In this document: piece by piece, positions 7,888 through 16,214 of the stretch
How positions within the stretch are numbered: position 1 is the first letter of the stretch
Layout of the letters: each line of letters opens with the position of its first letter
Assembly (NCBI RefSeq): GCF_030687895.1
Contig: NZ_CP117452.1
Location: 4,766,501-4,830,500, forward strand
Length of the DNA: 64,000 nt
Source of the DNA: Pseudomonas sp. FP198
Lineage (GTDB): Bacteria > Pseudomonadota > Gammaproteobacteria > Pseudomonadales > Pseudomonadaceae
Direction of reading: 5' to 3'
Notes under the pieces: model-generated
What the model saw: the letters and a program-made list of their open reading frames with translations, nothing else
What the model was told of the DNA's origin: nothing
Databases searched by the model: none
Program-made: the position numbers and the translations under genes

Positions 7888-9063
7888 TCACGCCTGCGCC
7901 AGGCAGCGGCTCACCCCTCTGACGATCATCTCGACTTCCCGCCCGTCAATCGTCAACGGCGGCAGCAGGCGAATGGTTTTGCCCCGGGTGACGTTGATCA
8001 GCAAACCATGATCCCGGGCGGCACAGAGGGTCAGGTCGCGAACCGGCTGCTTGAGTTCGATGCCGATCATCAAGCCTTGGCCACGAATATCCAGCACGTT
8101 CGGGTTGTCCGCCAGTTCGGCCCGTAGCCGGCTCAGCAACTGCGCGCCTTGGCGCTTGGCGTTCGCCAGCAGGCCTTGTTCCTCAATGATGTCCAGCACC
8201 GTGCAGCCGACCCGACAGGCCAGCGGATTGCCGCCGAAGGTGCTGCCATGGCTGCCGGGAGTGAACAGCCCGGCGGCCTTGCCGCGCGCCAGGCAGGCAC
8301 CGATGGGTACGCCGTTGCCGAGGCCTTTGGCGAGGGTCATCACGTCCGGCACGATGCCCTCGTGCTGGAACGCGAACCACTGCCCGGTGCGGCCGATGCC
8401 GGTCTGGATCTCGTCGAGCATCAACAACCAGGCGCGCCTGGTGCACAAATCCCGCAAAGCCTTCAGGTAACCCGGTGGTGCGAGTTGTACGCCACTTTCG
8501 CCCTGGATCGGCTCTACCAGGATCGCAACGATGCGCTCGCCGTGGGCTTGCTGGATTTTTTCCAACGCGCCGAGATCGCCGAATGGCACCTTGATGAAAT
8601 CACCTGGCAACCGATTGAAACCCAGCCGCACCGATGGCCCGTCGCTGGCGGACATCGTGCCCAGGGTGCGCCCATGGAAAGCGTTGTCCATCACCACGAC
8701 CAAGGGCTGTTCGACGCCTTTGTGCCAGCCATGCAGGCGGGCCAGCTTCAATGCGGTTTCATTCGCCTCGGCGCCGGAGTTGTTGAAAAACGCCCGTTCC
8801 ATCCCCGAGAGCTGGGTGAGTCTGTGGGCCAACCGCTGCTGCCAGTCGATGCTGTACAGGTTGGACGTGTGCAGCAGCAGGCTGGCCTGTTCGCTGATGG
8901 CCGCCACCAGCCGCGGATGGGAATGACCGACGTTGGTCACCGCCACGCCCGCCACCGCATCCAGATATTCGCGCCCGTCCTGATCCCACAGGCGGGTACC
9001 CAAGCCATGGGTGAAATTCAACGCCAAGGGTTGGTAAGTGCTCATCAGGCAGGCGGCAGTCAT
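7888..9063 (-). CDS. argD: Acetylornithine/succinylornithine-type aminotransferase (ArgD family)
   Basis: 391 residues from ATG 9063 ([17 protein letters not shown]), the start conserved in pseudomonad homologues; ATGs at 9078 and 9108 add little. Class III PLP aminotransferase: [16 protein letters not shown] (about 94-109), [15 protein letters not shown] (about 213-227), PLP lysine K246 in [12 protein letters not shown], and [12 protein letters not shown]. The family interconverts N-acetylornithine and the semialdehyde in arginine synthesis and also acts on succinylornithine or GABA-like substrates. Pseudomonads often have several paralogues, so this copy may be biosynthetic or catabolic. 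It is divergent from a LysR gene, a possible regulator. Confidence 0.8.
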   Translation of the reverse strand: MTAACLMSTYQPLALNFTHGLGTRLWDQDGREYLDAVAGVAVTNVGHSHPRLVAAISEQASLLLHTSNLYSIDWQQRLAHRLTQLSGMERAFFNNSGAEANETALKLARLHGWHKGVEQPLVVVMDNAFHGRTLGTMSASDGPSVRLGFNRLPGDFIKVPFGDLGALEKIQQAHGERIVAILVEPIQGESGVQLAPPGYLKALRDLCTRRAWLLMLDEIQTGIGRTGQWFAFQHEGIVPDVMTLAKGLGNGVPIGACLARGKAAGLFTPGSHGSTFGGNPLACRVGCTVLDIIEEQGLLANAKRQGAQLLSRLRAELADNPNVLDIRGQGLMIGIELKQPVRDLTLCAARDHGLLINVTRGKTIRLLPPLTIDGREVEMIVRGVSRCLAQA

Positions 9064-9161
9064 GACATCTAGCTCCATCGGGTGGTTTTTTCCAGTATGG
9101 TTAGCCACCCCTACTGGATAAACCTCGCATTACTTCATTCATTTAAAAGCAGAGCTTGATA

Positions 9162-10082
9162 ATGGACCTGTTCCAGGCAATGACCGTTTACGTGAAAGTG
9201 GTGGAAACCGGCAGCCTGACCGCAGCGGCCCAGGCCTGCGAAATGTCCACGACGATGGTCGGCAATCACCTTCGGGCGCTGGAACAACGCCTGGGTGTGC
9301 GCCTGATCAACCGTACGACGCGTCGTCAGCGCTTGACCGAATTCGGCTCGGCCTACTATCAACGTTGCCTGGAAGTGATCGGGCTGGTTGCCGATTCCGA
9401 ACGCCTGGCCGAGCAGACCCAAGGCGATCCCAGCGGCACCTTGCGCATCACCGCGCCGCTGACCTTCGGCACGGAGCGCCTCGCCCCGGCACTGGCCGAA
9501 TACAGCCAGTGTTATCCGCAGGTCAAACTCGACGTTGTCTTGACCAACCAGCGTCTCGACCTGCTCGACCACGGCTTTGACGTCGCCATTCGCCTGGGCC
9601 CTGTCGATCCCAAGCTGATCGCTCGTCCCCTGATGGACTACACCTTGACCGTCTGCGCCTCCAAGACTTACCTGGCACGGCGCGGCACGCCGCAGAAACC
9701 CGAAGACCTGCAACAGCATGACTGCCTGTCGTTTGCCTATTCCGCCGGAGACGAGTGGCGTTTCGCCCAGGAGCACTGGCCCATCAACGGGCCGGAAGGC
9801 GAAATAAAAGTGCCGGTGCGCGGGCCGATGCTGATCAACAGCTCGTCGGGCCTGCACCGTGCGGCGCTGGCCGGCATGGGCGTGGTGATGCTGCCCGATG
9901 CATTGGTGGAGCAGGACCTGAAGAACGGAGACCTGGTGGCCCTCCTGCAAGGCTATCAATTGCCCCACCGCCCGATGAGCCTGCTCTACGCCCAGGATCG
10001 CTACCGTTTGCCGAAATTGCGTAGTTTTGTCGAGTTTGCGTTGGAACGGTGGGGGAGAAGTGTAGGTGAACCGCGACTCTAG
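9162..10082 (+). CDS. LysR-family transcriptional regulator
   Basis: 306 residues from ATG 9162 (MDLFQAMTVYVKVVETGSL). N-terminal winged helix (about 3-62) with AAAQACEMSTTMVGNHLRAL, then a periplasmic-binding-protein-like effector domain starting SGTLRITAPLTFG. It is of the PA-type LysR subgroup that often regulates a divergent target, here the argD-type gene 98 bp away. Ligand unknown. Confidence 0.85.
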   Translation: MDLFQAMTVYVKVVETGSLTAAAQACEMSTTMVGNHLRALEQRLGVRLINRTTRRQRLTEFGSAYYQRCLEVIGLVADSERLAEQTQGDPSGTLRITAPLTFGTERLAPALAEYSQCYPQVKLDVVLTNQRLDLLDHGFDVAIRLGPVDPKLIARPLMDYTLTVCASKTYLARRGTPQKPEDLQQHDCLSFAYSAGDEWRFAQEHWPINGPEGEIKVPVRGPMLINSSSGLHRAALAGMGVVMLPDALVEQDLKNGDLVALLQGYQLPHRPMSLLYAQDRYRLPKLRSFVEFALERWGRSVGEPRL

Positions 10083-10129
10083 AGTAGCCAAATAGGGCTA
10101 CTATTGCAGAAGTAGCTTTTTAAGGCTAC
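10083..10129 (+). repeat. Left 47-bp terminal inverted repeat of the SatD/DUF3307 cassette
   Basis: It is built of two palindromes: GTAGCC-N6-GGCTAC (10084-10101) and GTAGC-N8-GCTAC (10112-10129), 28 bp apart centre to centre. Its reverse complement aligns without gaps to 11523-11569, with about 35 of 47 bases identical and the outer blocks nearly perfect. It starts immediately after the LysR stop and ends 30 bp before the first cassette gene, so it could also act as an operator. Confidence 0.8.
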
Positions 10130-10159
10130 GTTGCGACATCCAATGATCGAGCAACTTCA

Positions 10160-10777
10160 ATGAAGCCAGAAGCGGTATTGACCGGTGATCTGATTCACTC
10201 GCAAAGCGCGGAGAATACGTTCGCGTATATCGCCCGCTTGGAAAAAACATTGGAGCGACTGGAAAAACGCTACAAAGCGAAAGCGGACGTCTTTCGAGGT
10301 GATGGTTTTCAACTTTTGCTGGACCGACCCGAACAGGCTTTCCATTGCGCCATCGCCTTGCGAGCCGCCTTGGTCGAGGCCAGCCCGGAAGGGGAACGTT
10401 GGGATGCACGCATCGCCGTAGGCATAGGCTCTGCACGTAAATCGCAGACATATCGGGAAGCATTCATTTTGTCCGGCCAGGGGCTCGACAGCATGAAAAA
10501 AAGCACGCTCGCGGTGTTCAGCACCCATCAGGAGTTTCAGGAGCGCGCGGGACTGGTGACAGAGTTCGTGGCCGCTGTACTGGAGGGCTGGACAGCTGTT
10601 GAAGCCCAGACCTACGCACTGCATTTGATTGAACAAACCGACCAACAAACTATCGCCCACATGCTGGGCAAATCCCGGGTCACTGTAAACAAAGCGCTGC
10701 AGCGCGCCCAGGCACGTCTACTGGATAAATACCTGGCAAGCACAAACCGGTGGATCAAGGAGCTGGCCCGTGATTGA
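10160..10777 (+). CDS. SatD-family protein with C-terminal helix-turn-helix
   Basis: 205 residues, resembling the SatD family. The N-terminal part shows the order AVLTGDLIHS (D10), VFRGDGFQLLL (D48) and ARIAVGIGSARK (83-94), then LSGQGLDSMKK (104-114). This order recalls class III nucleotide cyclase/palm domains, with two metal-binding aspartates and a VNxAAR-like segment. Residues about 162-186 (QQTIAHMLGKSRVTVNKALQ) form a sigma-region-4-like helix-turn-helix. It overlaps the DUF3307 gene by 8 bp. Base composition is more AT-rich than the neighbours. Cyclase activity is inference; the family's function is not established. Confidence 0.65.
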   Translation: MKPEAVLTGDLIHSQSAENTFAYIARLEKTLERLEKRYKAKADVFRGDGFQLLLDRPEQAFHCAIALRAALVEASPEGERWDARIAVGIGSARKSQTYREAFILSGQGLDSMKKSTLAVFSTHQEFQERAGLVTEFVAAVLEGWTAVEAQTYALHLIEQTDQQTIAHMLGKSRVTVNKALQRAQARLLDKYLASTNRWIKELARD

Positions 10778-11504
10778 AGCGTCAACGTTACTCGCTATTT
10801 TATTACTGGCACACGTGCTTCTAGACTTCTGGGTATCTAGCTATTGGACTATTGAAACCTCTGCAAGCCGCAAGCAAAAGGTCGTGTTCCACTTGGTGAC
10901 CTTCGGCGTTTATTTCGTAGTTTTTTCATTGCTGATGATCTTGTCGCGTGAAAACGGCGCTTTCGCTTGGAAGGCTGGGCTCATGATGTCAACCGCCAAG
11001 CTGTTAACCCTGATCCAAACTCCAACCTCATTCAAATCGCCGATATGGGCTTTACTGGCCAGACAAACTGTTCTGATTGCCAGTCTGGTCACGATCTGGC
11101 TGCTTTCCGAAAGCAATGCAGCGCATATTCAAGGCTCTCTGGCAGAACTGATTACCACGGCGAATATCACGATTGGCCTAGCTTATGTATTGATGCTACG
11201 TCCTGCTTCAGCATTGATCGGCACAATACTCAACCCGTGGATCAAAGAGATCGACACTGGCGGCTCACTGACCAACGCTGGGACATTGATCGGGTATCTG
11301 GAGCGGATACTTATTTTGACATTTGTTTTACTGGAACAATGGGAGGCCGTCGGCTTCCTCCTGACGGCGAAAAGCATCCTTCGCTTCAACGAAATCCAGA
11401 ACGCCAAGGTACGCTCCATCAGCGAGTACGTACTGCTGGGTACGCTGCTGAGCTTCACTTTAAGCATCGGAACGGGGCTGCTCGTTGCGTATATCACGAG
11501 ATAG
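10770..11504 (+). CDS. DUF3307 multi-pass membrane protein
   Basis: 244 residues from GTG 10770, with AAGGAG 7 bp upstream inside the preceding gene. Hydrophobic spans are visible near 5-23, 42-60, 92-110, 130-150, 172-195 and 218-240. The N-terminal LLAHVLLDFW and the C-terminal block GTLIGYLERILILTFVLLEQ followed by GFLLTAKSILRF are the recognisable DUF3307 features. It is translationally coupled to the SatD-like gene, implying equal expression and a shared function, perhaps as a membrane partner or effector. Function unknown; AT-rich relative to flanks. Confidence 0.7.
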   Translation: MIEASTLLAILLLAHVLLDFWVSSYWTIETSASRKQKVVFHLVTFGVYFVVFSLLMILSRENGAFAWKAGLMMSTAKLLTLIQTPTSFKSPIWALLARQTVLIASLVTIWLLSESNAAHIQGSLAELITTANITIGLAYVLMLRPASALIGTILNPWIKEIDTGGSLTNAGTLIGYLERILILTFVLLEQWEAVGFLLTAKSILRFNEIQNAKVRSISEYVLLGTLLSFTLSIGTGLLVAYITR

Positions 11505-11522
11505 AAACGCATCTTTCTTTAA

Positions 11523-11569
11523 GTAGCCTTAAAAAGGCACTTTCCGTTTTGTAGCCTAATTAGGCTACT
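11523..11569 (-). repeat. Right 47-bp terminal inverted repeat of the SatD/DUF3307 cassette
   Basis: Mirror image of 10083-10129. GTAGCC-N7-GGCAC (degenerate) at 11523-11540 is followed by the perfect palindrome GTAGCCTAATTAGGCTAC at 11551-11568, again 28 bp centre to centre. It starts 18 bp after the DUF3307 stop and lies about 100 bp upstream of the diguanylate cyclase gene. Confidence 0.8.
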
Positions 11570-11667
11570 TTTAAGACGTTATGTCCCACTAGTGACCCTA
11601 GAGCCCATCGGCTACTCTTCACCCTTGGAAGAGCATTTTGATATCAGGGCTGATTGAGGGAACGATG

Positions 11668-12681
11668 ATGGACGACGCCTCGAAGATCGATTTGCTGCGG
11701 TTCGATTTGTCCGATCTGGACGAAAACGTGCTGCACACCATCATGGAACTGGTCAGCGATGGCATCTGGGACTGGAACGCCAACACCGGCTTCGTCTATC
11801 GAAATCCCGGCTGGTACACGATGCTCGGTTATACGCCGCACTCCCTGAGCAACACCGTGCTGACCTGGGAGAGCGTGATCCACCCGGAAGATTATCCCCA
11901 CGTGATGGCGCTATTCGACGATTACCTCGAACAACGCGCCTCGAAGTACCAGGCCGAATACCGCTGCCGCGCCCAAGACGGCTCTTATATCTGGATCGAA
12001 GACCGCGGCTACGTGATCGCCCGCAACCCCGATGGCAGTGTTGCCCGCATGATCGGTGCCCATCGCAGCATCGACGACAAGAAGCGTCTGTTCGAACAAC
12101 TTGAACGGCGCAACAAGTCCCTCGAAGCCATCATCGAAGAACGCACCCGCGAACTGTCCCGGGTCAACGAGCAGTTGCAAATCCAGCTCGAGGAAAACCG
12201 CAGGCTCGCCGAAACCGACGCCCTTACGCTGGTCGCCAACCGCTATCGCCTGGAACAGGCGCTACCATTGGCCTGTGAACGTGCGCAGCGCTTTCGCGAG
12301 CCGTTGTCGCTGATTGCCATGGATGTCGACGACTTCAAGGACATCAACGATCGCTACGGCCATGCTTTCGGCGACGCGGCGCTGGTGCAAGTGGTACAGG
12401 CGGTCAAGCGCTGCGAGCGCGACGGCGATCTGCTGGTGCGCTGGGGTGGCGATGAATTCATCATGATCTTGCCCAACACCTCCAAGGCCGACGCATTCCT
12501 GTTGGCCGAAACCATTCGCCGCGGCCTGTCCGACCTGCTGCCGGTGGGCGATTTCCAGATCACCATGAGCTTTGGCGTGGTGCAACGCCGCGAAGACGAA
12601 CCGCAAGCAGCGCTACTGGATCGGGCTGACCAGGCACTGTATCGCTCCAAGATGGCCGGCAAGAATGTGATTTGTGATTGA
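11668..12681 (+). CDS. PAS-GGDEF diguanylate cyclase
   Basis: 337 residues. The second of two adjacent ATGs (11665, 11668) is chosen because AGGG lies 7 bp upstream. A PAS_3 domain (about 28-140: DGIWDWN, WESVIHPEDYP, RCRAQDGSYIWIEDRG) and a short coiled coil (140-180) lead into an intact GGDEF domain with active site RWGGDEF (260-264) and MDVDDFKDIND. An RxxD inhibitory site (R251-D254) lies exactly five residues before GGDEF. It should make c-di-GMP in the cytoplasm with product inhibition. No transmembrane segment; the PAS ligand is unknown. Confidence 0.88.
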   Translation: MDDASKIDLLRFDLSDLDENVLHTIMELVSDGIWDWNANTGFVYRNPGWYTMLGYTPHSLSNTVLTWESVIHPEDYPHVMALFDDYLEQRASKYQAEYRCRAQDGSYIWIEDRGYVIARNPDGSVARMIGAHRSIDDKKRLFEQLERRNKSLEAIIEERTRELSRVNEQLQIQLEENRRLAETDALTLVANRYRLEQALPLACERAQRFREPLSLIAMDVDDFKDINDRYGHAFGDAALVQVVQAVKRCERDGDLLVRWGGDEFIMILPNTSKADAFLLAETIRRGLSDLLPVGDFQITMSFGVVQRREDEPQAALLDRADQALYRSKMAGKNVICD

Positions 12682-12757
12682 ACGGGCAATGTCCGATTGG
12701 ATCCTCAGGCCGCTGCGGTGGTCATAGGCTGTAACTCTTGCAATCAGGTCCTCGCCA

Positions 12758-13501
12758 TTGCCGACTCGCCCTCTCTCCTCTTCGCCCGTGTTGGTGGGTT
12801 GCGCGGGCTGGTCGCTGCCAAGGGAGCAATGGCCCGCTTTTCCCCTTGAAGGCACCCATTTGCAGCGCTACAGCGGCCGCTTCCCGGCGGTGGAAATCAA
12901 CAGTTCGTTCTACCGCCCGCACCGTCCCGCCACCTATGCAAAATGGGCCGACAGTGTGCCGGCGGGCTTTCGCTTCTCAGTCAAGGTGCCCAAGCAGATC
13001 ACCCATGAGCGGCGCTTGCATGATTGCGAGGGGCTGGTGGATGAGTTCCTCGGGCAATGCTCGCAACTACGGGAGAAACTTGGTTGCCTGTTGATCCAGT
13101 TGCCGCCGTCGCTGGCCTTCGATAACACCCAGGCCGAGGGCTTTTTCAAAGCCTTGCGTGACCGTTACCAGGGCCACGCGGTACTCGAACCCCGGCACCC
13201 GAGCTGGCTCGCGCCACAGGCCATGGCACTGCTTGAGAAAGAGCGCATCGCCCGCGTCGCCGCCGACCCGTCGCCTCTGCCGGGCGGCGATCAACCGGCG
13301 GGCTGGGCGGGCGTGCGTTATTACCGGCTGCATGGCTCGCCGCGCATTTATTACTCTGCCTACGAAGACACCTGGCTGCAGCGACTGGCAGACCTACTGA
13401 AGGCTGCCCCGGACACGCCGACCTGGTGCATCTTCGACAACACCGCCAGCGGCGCCGCAACGCCCGATGCGTTGCGATTGCTGGAGCTGCTGCGCGACTG
13501 A
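12758..13501 (+). CDS. DUF72 (YecE-like) protein
   Basis: 247 residues, a TIM-barrel DUF72 protein: GCAGWSLP (14-21), EINSSFYRPHR, FRFSVKVPKQITH, LLIQLPPSL and YYRLHGSPRIYYSAY are the family blocks. No enzymatic activity is established for the family. Monocistronic, on the same strand as the diguanylate cyclase with a 76-bp gap. Confidence 0.85.
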   Translation: MPTRPLSSSPVLVGCAGWSLPREQWPAFPLEGTHLQRYSGRFPAVEINSSFYRPHRPATYAKWADSVPAGFRFSVKVPKQITHERRLHDCEGLVDEFLGQCSQLREKLGCLLIQLPPSLAFDNTQAEGFFKALRDRYQGHAVLEPRHPSWLAPQAMALLEKERIARVAADPSPLPGGDQPAGWAGVRYYRLHGSPRIYYSAYEDTWLQRLADLLKAAPDTPTWCIFDNTASGAATPDALRLLELLRD

Positions 13502-13621
13502 AATATCACCGGTGGCCGGTCCGACCGTGACAACACCGCCCGGGTCCAATAGATTAGGCGACCGAAAAAAGCCCCGTGCGTTTTCTCGCCATATCCCGCT
13601 AACAGAAGTAGTGAAATTTCA

Positions 13622-14326
13622 ATGTCCGATTCCAATACCGCTGAATCTGTAGTCTCCCTGTCGTCCAAAGCGGAATACGAAAACTCCATCAATCTTTCAC
13701 AGCATCTGCCCCAGGCCAAAAGCATCAGCGAAATGGTCCTCGATGCCTTCCAGTCGAACCGCGAAAGCGACCAGATCCGCGAACTGCGCACCGCCATTCG
13801 CCAGGCTCACGATGCGTTCGACGATGACAAGGCCTACGCACTGATGGGCCAGCTCAAGCAACTCAAGGACGCCGAAGCCGCCGACTTCGCCGCGCTGGAA
13901 GACCTCAGCAGCCGCTTCCCGATCAGCCGTATCCTTTCCAGCTACAAGGATGACCCGGCCTTCCAGGAACTGGTCTACGGCCTGGCCCTGAAAGTACTGA
14001 ACCAGACCCATCAGGCCATCAGCAACCCGAGCGGCAGCAAGGGCAAGGCCACGCGGGCCAAGAAGGAAGCCGAGGTATTTGTCATCAGCAAGGACGGCAT
14101 CAGCGTCACCCTGCCCTTGCGCACACCACGCTCCAAGCCGAACGTCGACCGCGAGGCCTTCGAATTCCTCGGCTTCAACTTCATCGGCGAAGGCGACGAA
14201 GCAGAGCTGGAAAGCGAAACCTTCCTGGACAACGACGGCACCGAACAGCCGGTCACCCGCAAAAGCATCGTCACCGCCTTGCAGCAGCAAAAAGCCTTCG
14301 ACGGCTACAGCATCGCCCAGCAATAA
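13622..14326 (+). CDS. Conserved hypothetical protein, function unknown
   Basis: 234 residues, soluble, acidic at the N-terminus. Residues 1-100 look helical (HLPQAKSISEMVLDAFQ, ELRTAIRQAHDAFDDDKAY). A lysine-rich linker (SGSKGKATRAKKEAE, about 140-154) leads to a beta-rich C-terminal part (VFVISKDGISVTLPLRTP). No catalytic motif was recognised. ATG 13622 follows an AACAGAAG region; codon use is like the core genome. It may bind nucleic acid through the basic linker, but this is speculation. Confidence 0.6.
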   Translation: MSDSNTAESVVSLSSKAEYENSINLSQHLPQAKSISEMVLDAFQSNRESDQIRELRTAIRQAHDAFDDDKAYALMGQLKQLKDAEAADFAALEDLSSRFPISRILSSYKDDPAFQELVYGLALKVLNQTHQAISNPSGSKGKATRAKKEAEVFVISKDGISVTLPLRTPRSKPNVDREAFEFLGFNFIGEGDEAELESETFLDNDGTEQPVTRKSIVTALQQQKAFDGYSIAQQ

Positions 14327-14344
14327 AACCCGAATCCGGGCCCT

Positions 14345-14432
14345 TGTGGGAGCGAGCCTGCTCGCGAATGCACCGTGTCAGTCAGCCTCAGTTCAACTGA
14401 CCCACCGCTTCGCGAGCAGGCTCGCTCCCACA
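14345..14432. repeat. REPIN (GGGAGCGAGC family)
   Basis: Direct REP TGTGGGAGCGAGCCTGCTCG from 14345 and inverted partner ending at 14432, between the unknown gene and the duplicated terminator. Confidence 0.92.
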
Positions 14433-14465
14433 GGAAGATCAACAGCGTCCTGAATATCAGCCATG

Positions 14466-14502
14466 AAAAAGCCCCTCGCTTCTCTCGAAGGCGGGGCTTT
14501 TT
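14466..14502. terminator. Bidirectional terminator, first copy of a 37-bp duplication
   Basis: Hairpin AAAAAGCCCC..GGGGCTTTTT around CTTCTCTCGAAGGC. The same 37 bp recurs at 15263-15299 with one mismatch, in direct orientation, on the other side of the toxin-antitoxin pair. It works for the leftward antitoxin transcript and for the rightward gene at 13622. Confidence 0.85.
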
Positions 14503-14518
14503 CATGGCTATCAGCTTT

Positions 14519-14833
14519 TCAAACAGCGCCAAGCCGTTCGACCATGTCCGGAAACTTCTCGACCAGCTTGATCAACAAAGCCGCCTGGGCGTTAGGCTTG
14601 GATTTTTCCTGCTCCCAGTTCCGGAGAGTGCCAGGGCTAGTCCTGATGCTCTTGGCAAAAACAGCTTGAGACATATGAAGCCGGTCGCGCAAAGCTACTA
14701 TTTCCTGGGCTGACACCTCGGGAACTGGTTTGTCTTCGACCGTTATCTGGCGAAGGGTAATCTTGCCCTCGCGGTGAGCGGCCATCTCTTCGACGCCTTG
14801 CATCATCTCGGCAAACAGATCGCGCTTTTTCAT
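14519..14833 (-). CDS. higA: HigA-2/NadS-like helix-turn-helix antitoxin
   Basis: 104 residues. The N-terminal region (about 1-45) is variable; the XRE-type HTH (about 42-95) contains EIVALRDRLHMSQAVFAKSI and TSPGTLRNWEQEKSKPNA. It neutralises the toxin encoded just upstream and should repress the operon by binding the palindrome at 15181-15203. Its start overlaps the toxin stop by 4 bp (ATGA), so toxin comes first as in higBA. The symbol is by family resemblance. Confidence 0.8.
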   Translation of the reverse strand: MKKRDLFAEMMQGVEEMAAHREGKITLRQITVEDKPVPEVSAQEIVALRDRLHMSQAVFAKSIRTSPGTLRNWEQEKSKPNAQAALLIKLVEKFPDMVERLGAV

Positions 14834-15174
14834 ATGGTACCTCGTACTTTCAACTCTGCTTCTATGGCGCGCTTGAGCGTCTTCTCTTGCTCGGAGGTGA
14901 GGTTTTCCAACTCGTCCTTGTCATAAATTGCGAACATCCAGAACTGACAGTCGTGCATAAGCCAGTAGTAAATGACTCGCAACCCACCTCGCTTCCCTTT
15001 GCCACGACGCCCATCGAACCAACGCAGCTTACGGAAGCCGCCGGTTCGTGGCATGACGTCACCGACCTCCGGATGCAGCAACATAAAGGACTGAAGGACG
15101 CGATACTCATCGTCAGTCAGGTAATGGCCGACCGTGGCGGTAAATGAAGTCGTTTCAAAAAATAGGGTTCGCAT
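14830..15174 (-). CDS. higB: RelE/HigB-type toxin
   Basis: 114 residues from ATG 15174 (MRTLFFETTSFTA). The C-terminal RelE/ParE-fold signature is clear: RKLRWFDGRRGKGKRGG (basic RNA-binding strand), RVIYYWLMHDCQFWMFAIYDK, then a terminal helix. Family members cut mRNA on the ribosome. The promoter region is an almost perfect palindrome just upstream. The pair is more AT-rich than the neighbours and sits inside duplicated terminator copies, so it is probably acquired. Confidence 0.8.
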   Translation of the reverse strand: MRTLFFETTSFTATVGHYLTDDEYRVLQSFMLLHPEVGDVMPRTGGFRKLRWFDGRRGKGKRGGLRVIYYWLMHDCQFWMFAIYDKDELENLTSEQEKTLKRAIEAELKVRGTI

Positions 15175-15180
15175 GGCAAA

Positions 15181-15203
15181 ACTATAGGCAATTTGCGTAT
15201 AGT
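15181..15203. promoter_or_regulatory. Palindromic operator of the toxin-antitoxin operon
   Basis: ACTATA-GGCAA-T-TTGCG-TATAGT is a 23-bp near-perfect palindrome (one mismatched pair) 7 bp upstream of the toxin ATG. The position fits autoregulation by the HTH antitoxin. Confidence 0.7.
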
Positions 15204-15262
15204 TCAACAACCGATAATCTATTGCGACGAATGACAACATGTTTCGATGCCGCGCAGCTACA

Positions 15263-15299
15263 AAAAAGCCCCGCGCTTCTCTCGAAGGCGGGGCTTTTT
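15263..15299. terminator. Bidirectional terminator, second copy of the 37-bp duplication
   Basis: Identical to 14466-14502 except for one base, same orientation, 797 bp apart. It lies 16 bp after the cyoE stop (leftward gene), so it ends the cyo operon. Confidence 0.85.
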
Positions 15300-15315
15300 G
15301 TGCAGCGTCTGAAGC

Positions 15316-16203
15316 TTAAGGCGCGTACGTCAGCAGCAGCTCACTCGGCACCTTGAAGTCCAAGGACATCATGACGCTCAGGGCGGTGATGGTGAAGATC
15401 GAGAACACGAACAGCTTGCGTGCCCAGACCGTGTCATCCACTGCCTTGTAGCCGGTCCAGGCCATGTACAGCCAGTACATGCCCATGGCGGCGGCGACGG
15501 CGAGGTAGCTCATGCCGGCGTAACCGCTGAAGGTCAGCATCAAGGTCGCCACGAGGAAGGCCAGGATGTAGAGCAGGATGTGCTTCTTCGCCACCTGGAT
15601 ACCGCGCTTGACCGGCAGCACCGGAATCGAGGCCGCCAGGTAGTCGTTGAAGCGGAAGATCGCGATGGCATAGGAATGCGGCATCTGCCACAGGCTGAAC
15701 ATCACCAGCAGCGTCAGCGCAGCCATGTCGAAGCTGTTGCTGACCGCGACATAACCGATCACCGGCGGCATCGCTCCCGACAGACTGCCCACCAGCGTGC
15801 CGTGAACCGACTTGCGCTTGAGGTACAGGCTGTAGAGCCCGACGTAGATCACAAAGCCGATCACCGCGAACAACGCTGCCAGCGGGTTGGCCACCCAATA
15901 CAACAGCGCCACGCCGGCCACGCCCAGCACCGTGGCGAATGCCAGAGCCAGTTGCACCGGAATCAGGCCTTGGACCAGCGCCCGGTTCTTGGTGCGTTCC
16001 ATCTTGATGTCGATGTCGCGGTCGATGCAGTTGTTGAACACGCAACCAGACGCCACCACCAGGGAAGTGCCGATCATCGCCGCCAGGAAGATGGCCAGAT
16101 CGACATGCCCTTTCGAGGCCAGGAAAAACCCGCCCGCCACAGAAAGCACGTTACCGAAAATGATCCCCGGCTTGGTGATTTGGATAAAGTGCTTCAGTGA
16201 CAT
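15316..16203 (-). CDS. cyoE: Protoheme IX farnesyltransferase (heme O synthase)
   Basis: 295 residues from ATG 16203 ([18 protein letters not shown]). UbiA-superfamily membrane prenyltransferase with about nine spans. The first Asp-rich motif is [15 protein letters not shown] (about 71-85), preceding [22 protein letters not shown] is the second family block. It adds the farnesyl group to heme B for the o3 site of CyoB. Last gene of cyoABCDE, 11 bp after cyoD. Confidence 0.96.
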   Translation of the reverse strand: MSLKHFIQITKPGIIFGNVLSVAGGFFLASKGHVDLAIFLAAMIGTSLVVASGCVFNNCIDRDIDIKMERTKNRALVQGLIPVQLALAFATVLGVAGVALLYWVANPLAALFAVIGFVIYVGLYSLYLKRKSVHGTLVGSLSGAMPPVIGYVAVSNSFDMAALTLLVMFSLWQMPHSYAIAIFRFNDYLAASIPVLPVKRGIQVAKKHILLYILAFLVATLMLTFSGYAGMSYLAVAAAMGMYWLYMAWTGYKAVDDTVWARKLFVFSIFTITALSVMMSLDFKVPSELLLTYAP

Positions 16204-16214
16204 TCGGACTTTCC

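Noticed and set aside
10083..11569. Interpretation of the SatD/DUF3307 cassette as an insertion sequence
   Set aside because: There is no transposase and no visible target-site duplication at either edge, so I describe it only as a repeat-bounded cassette.
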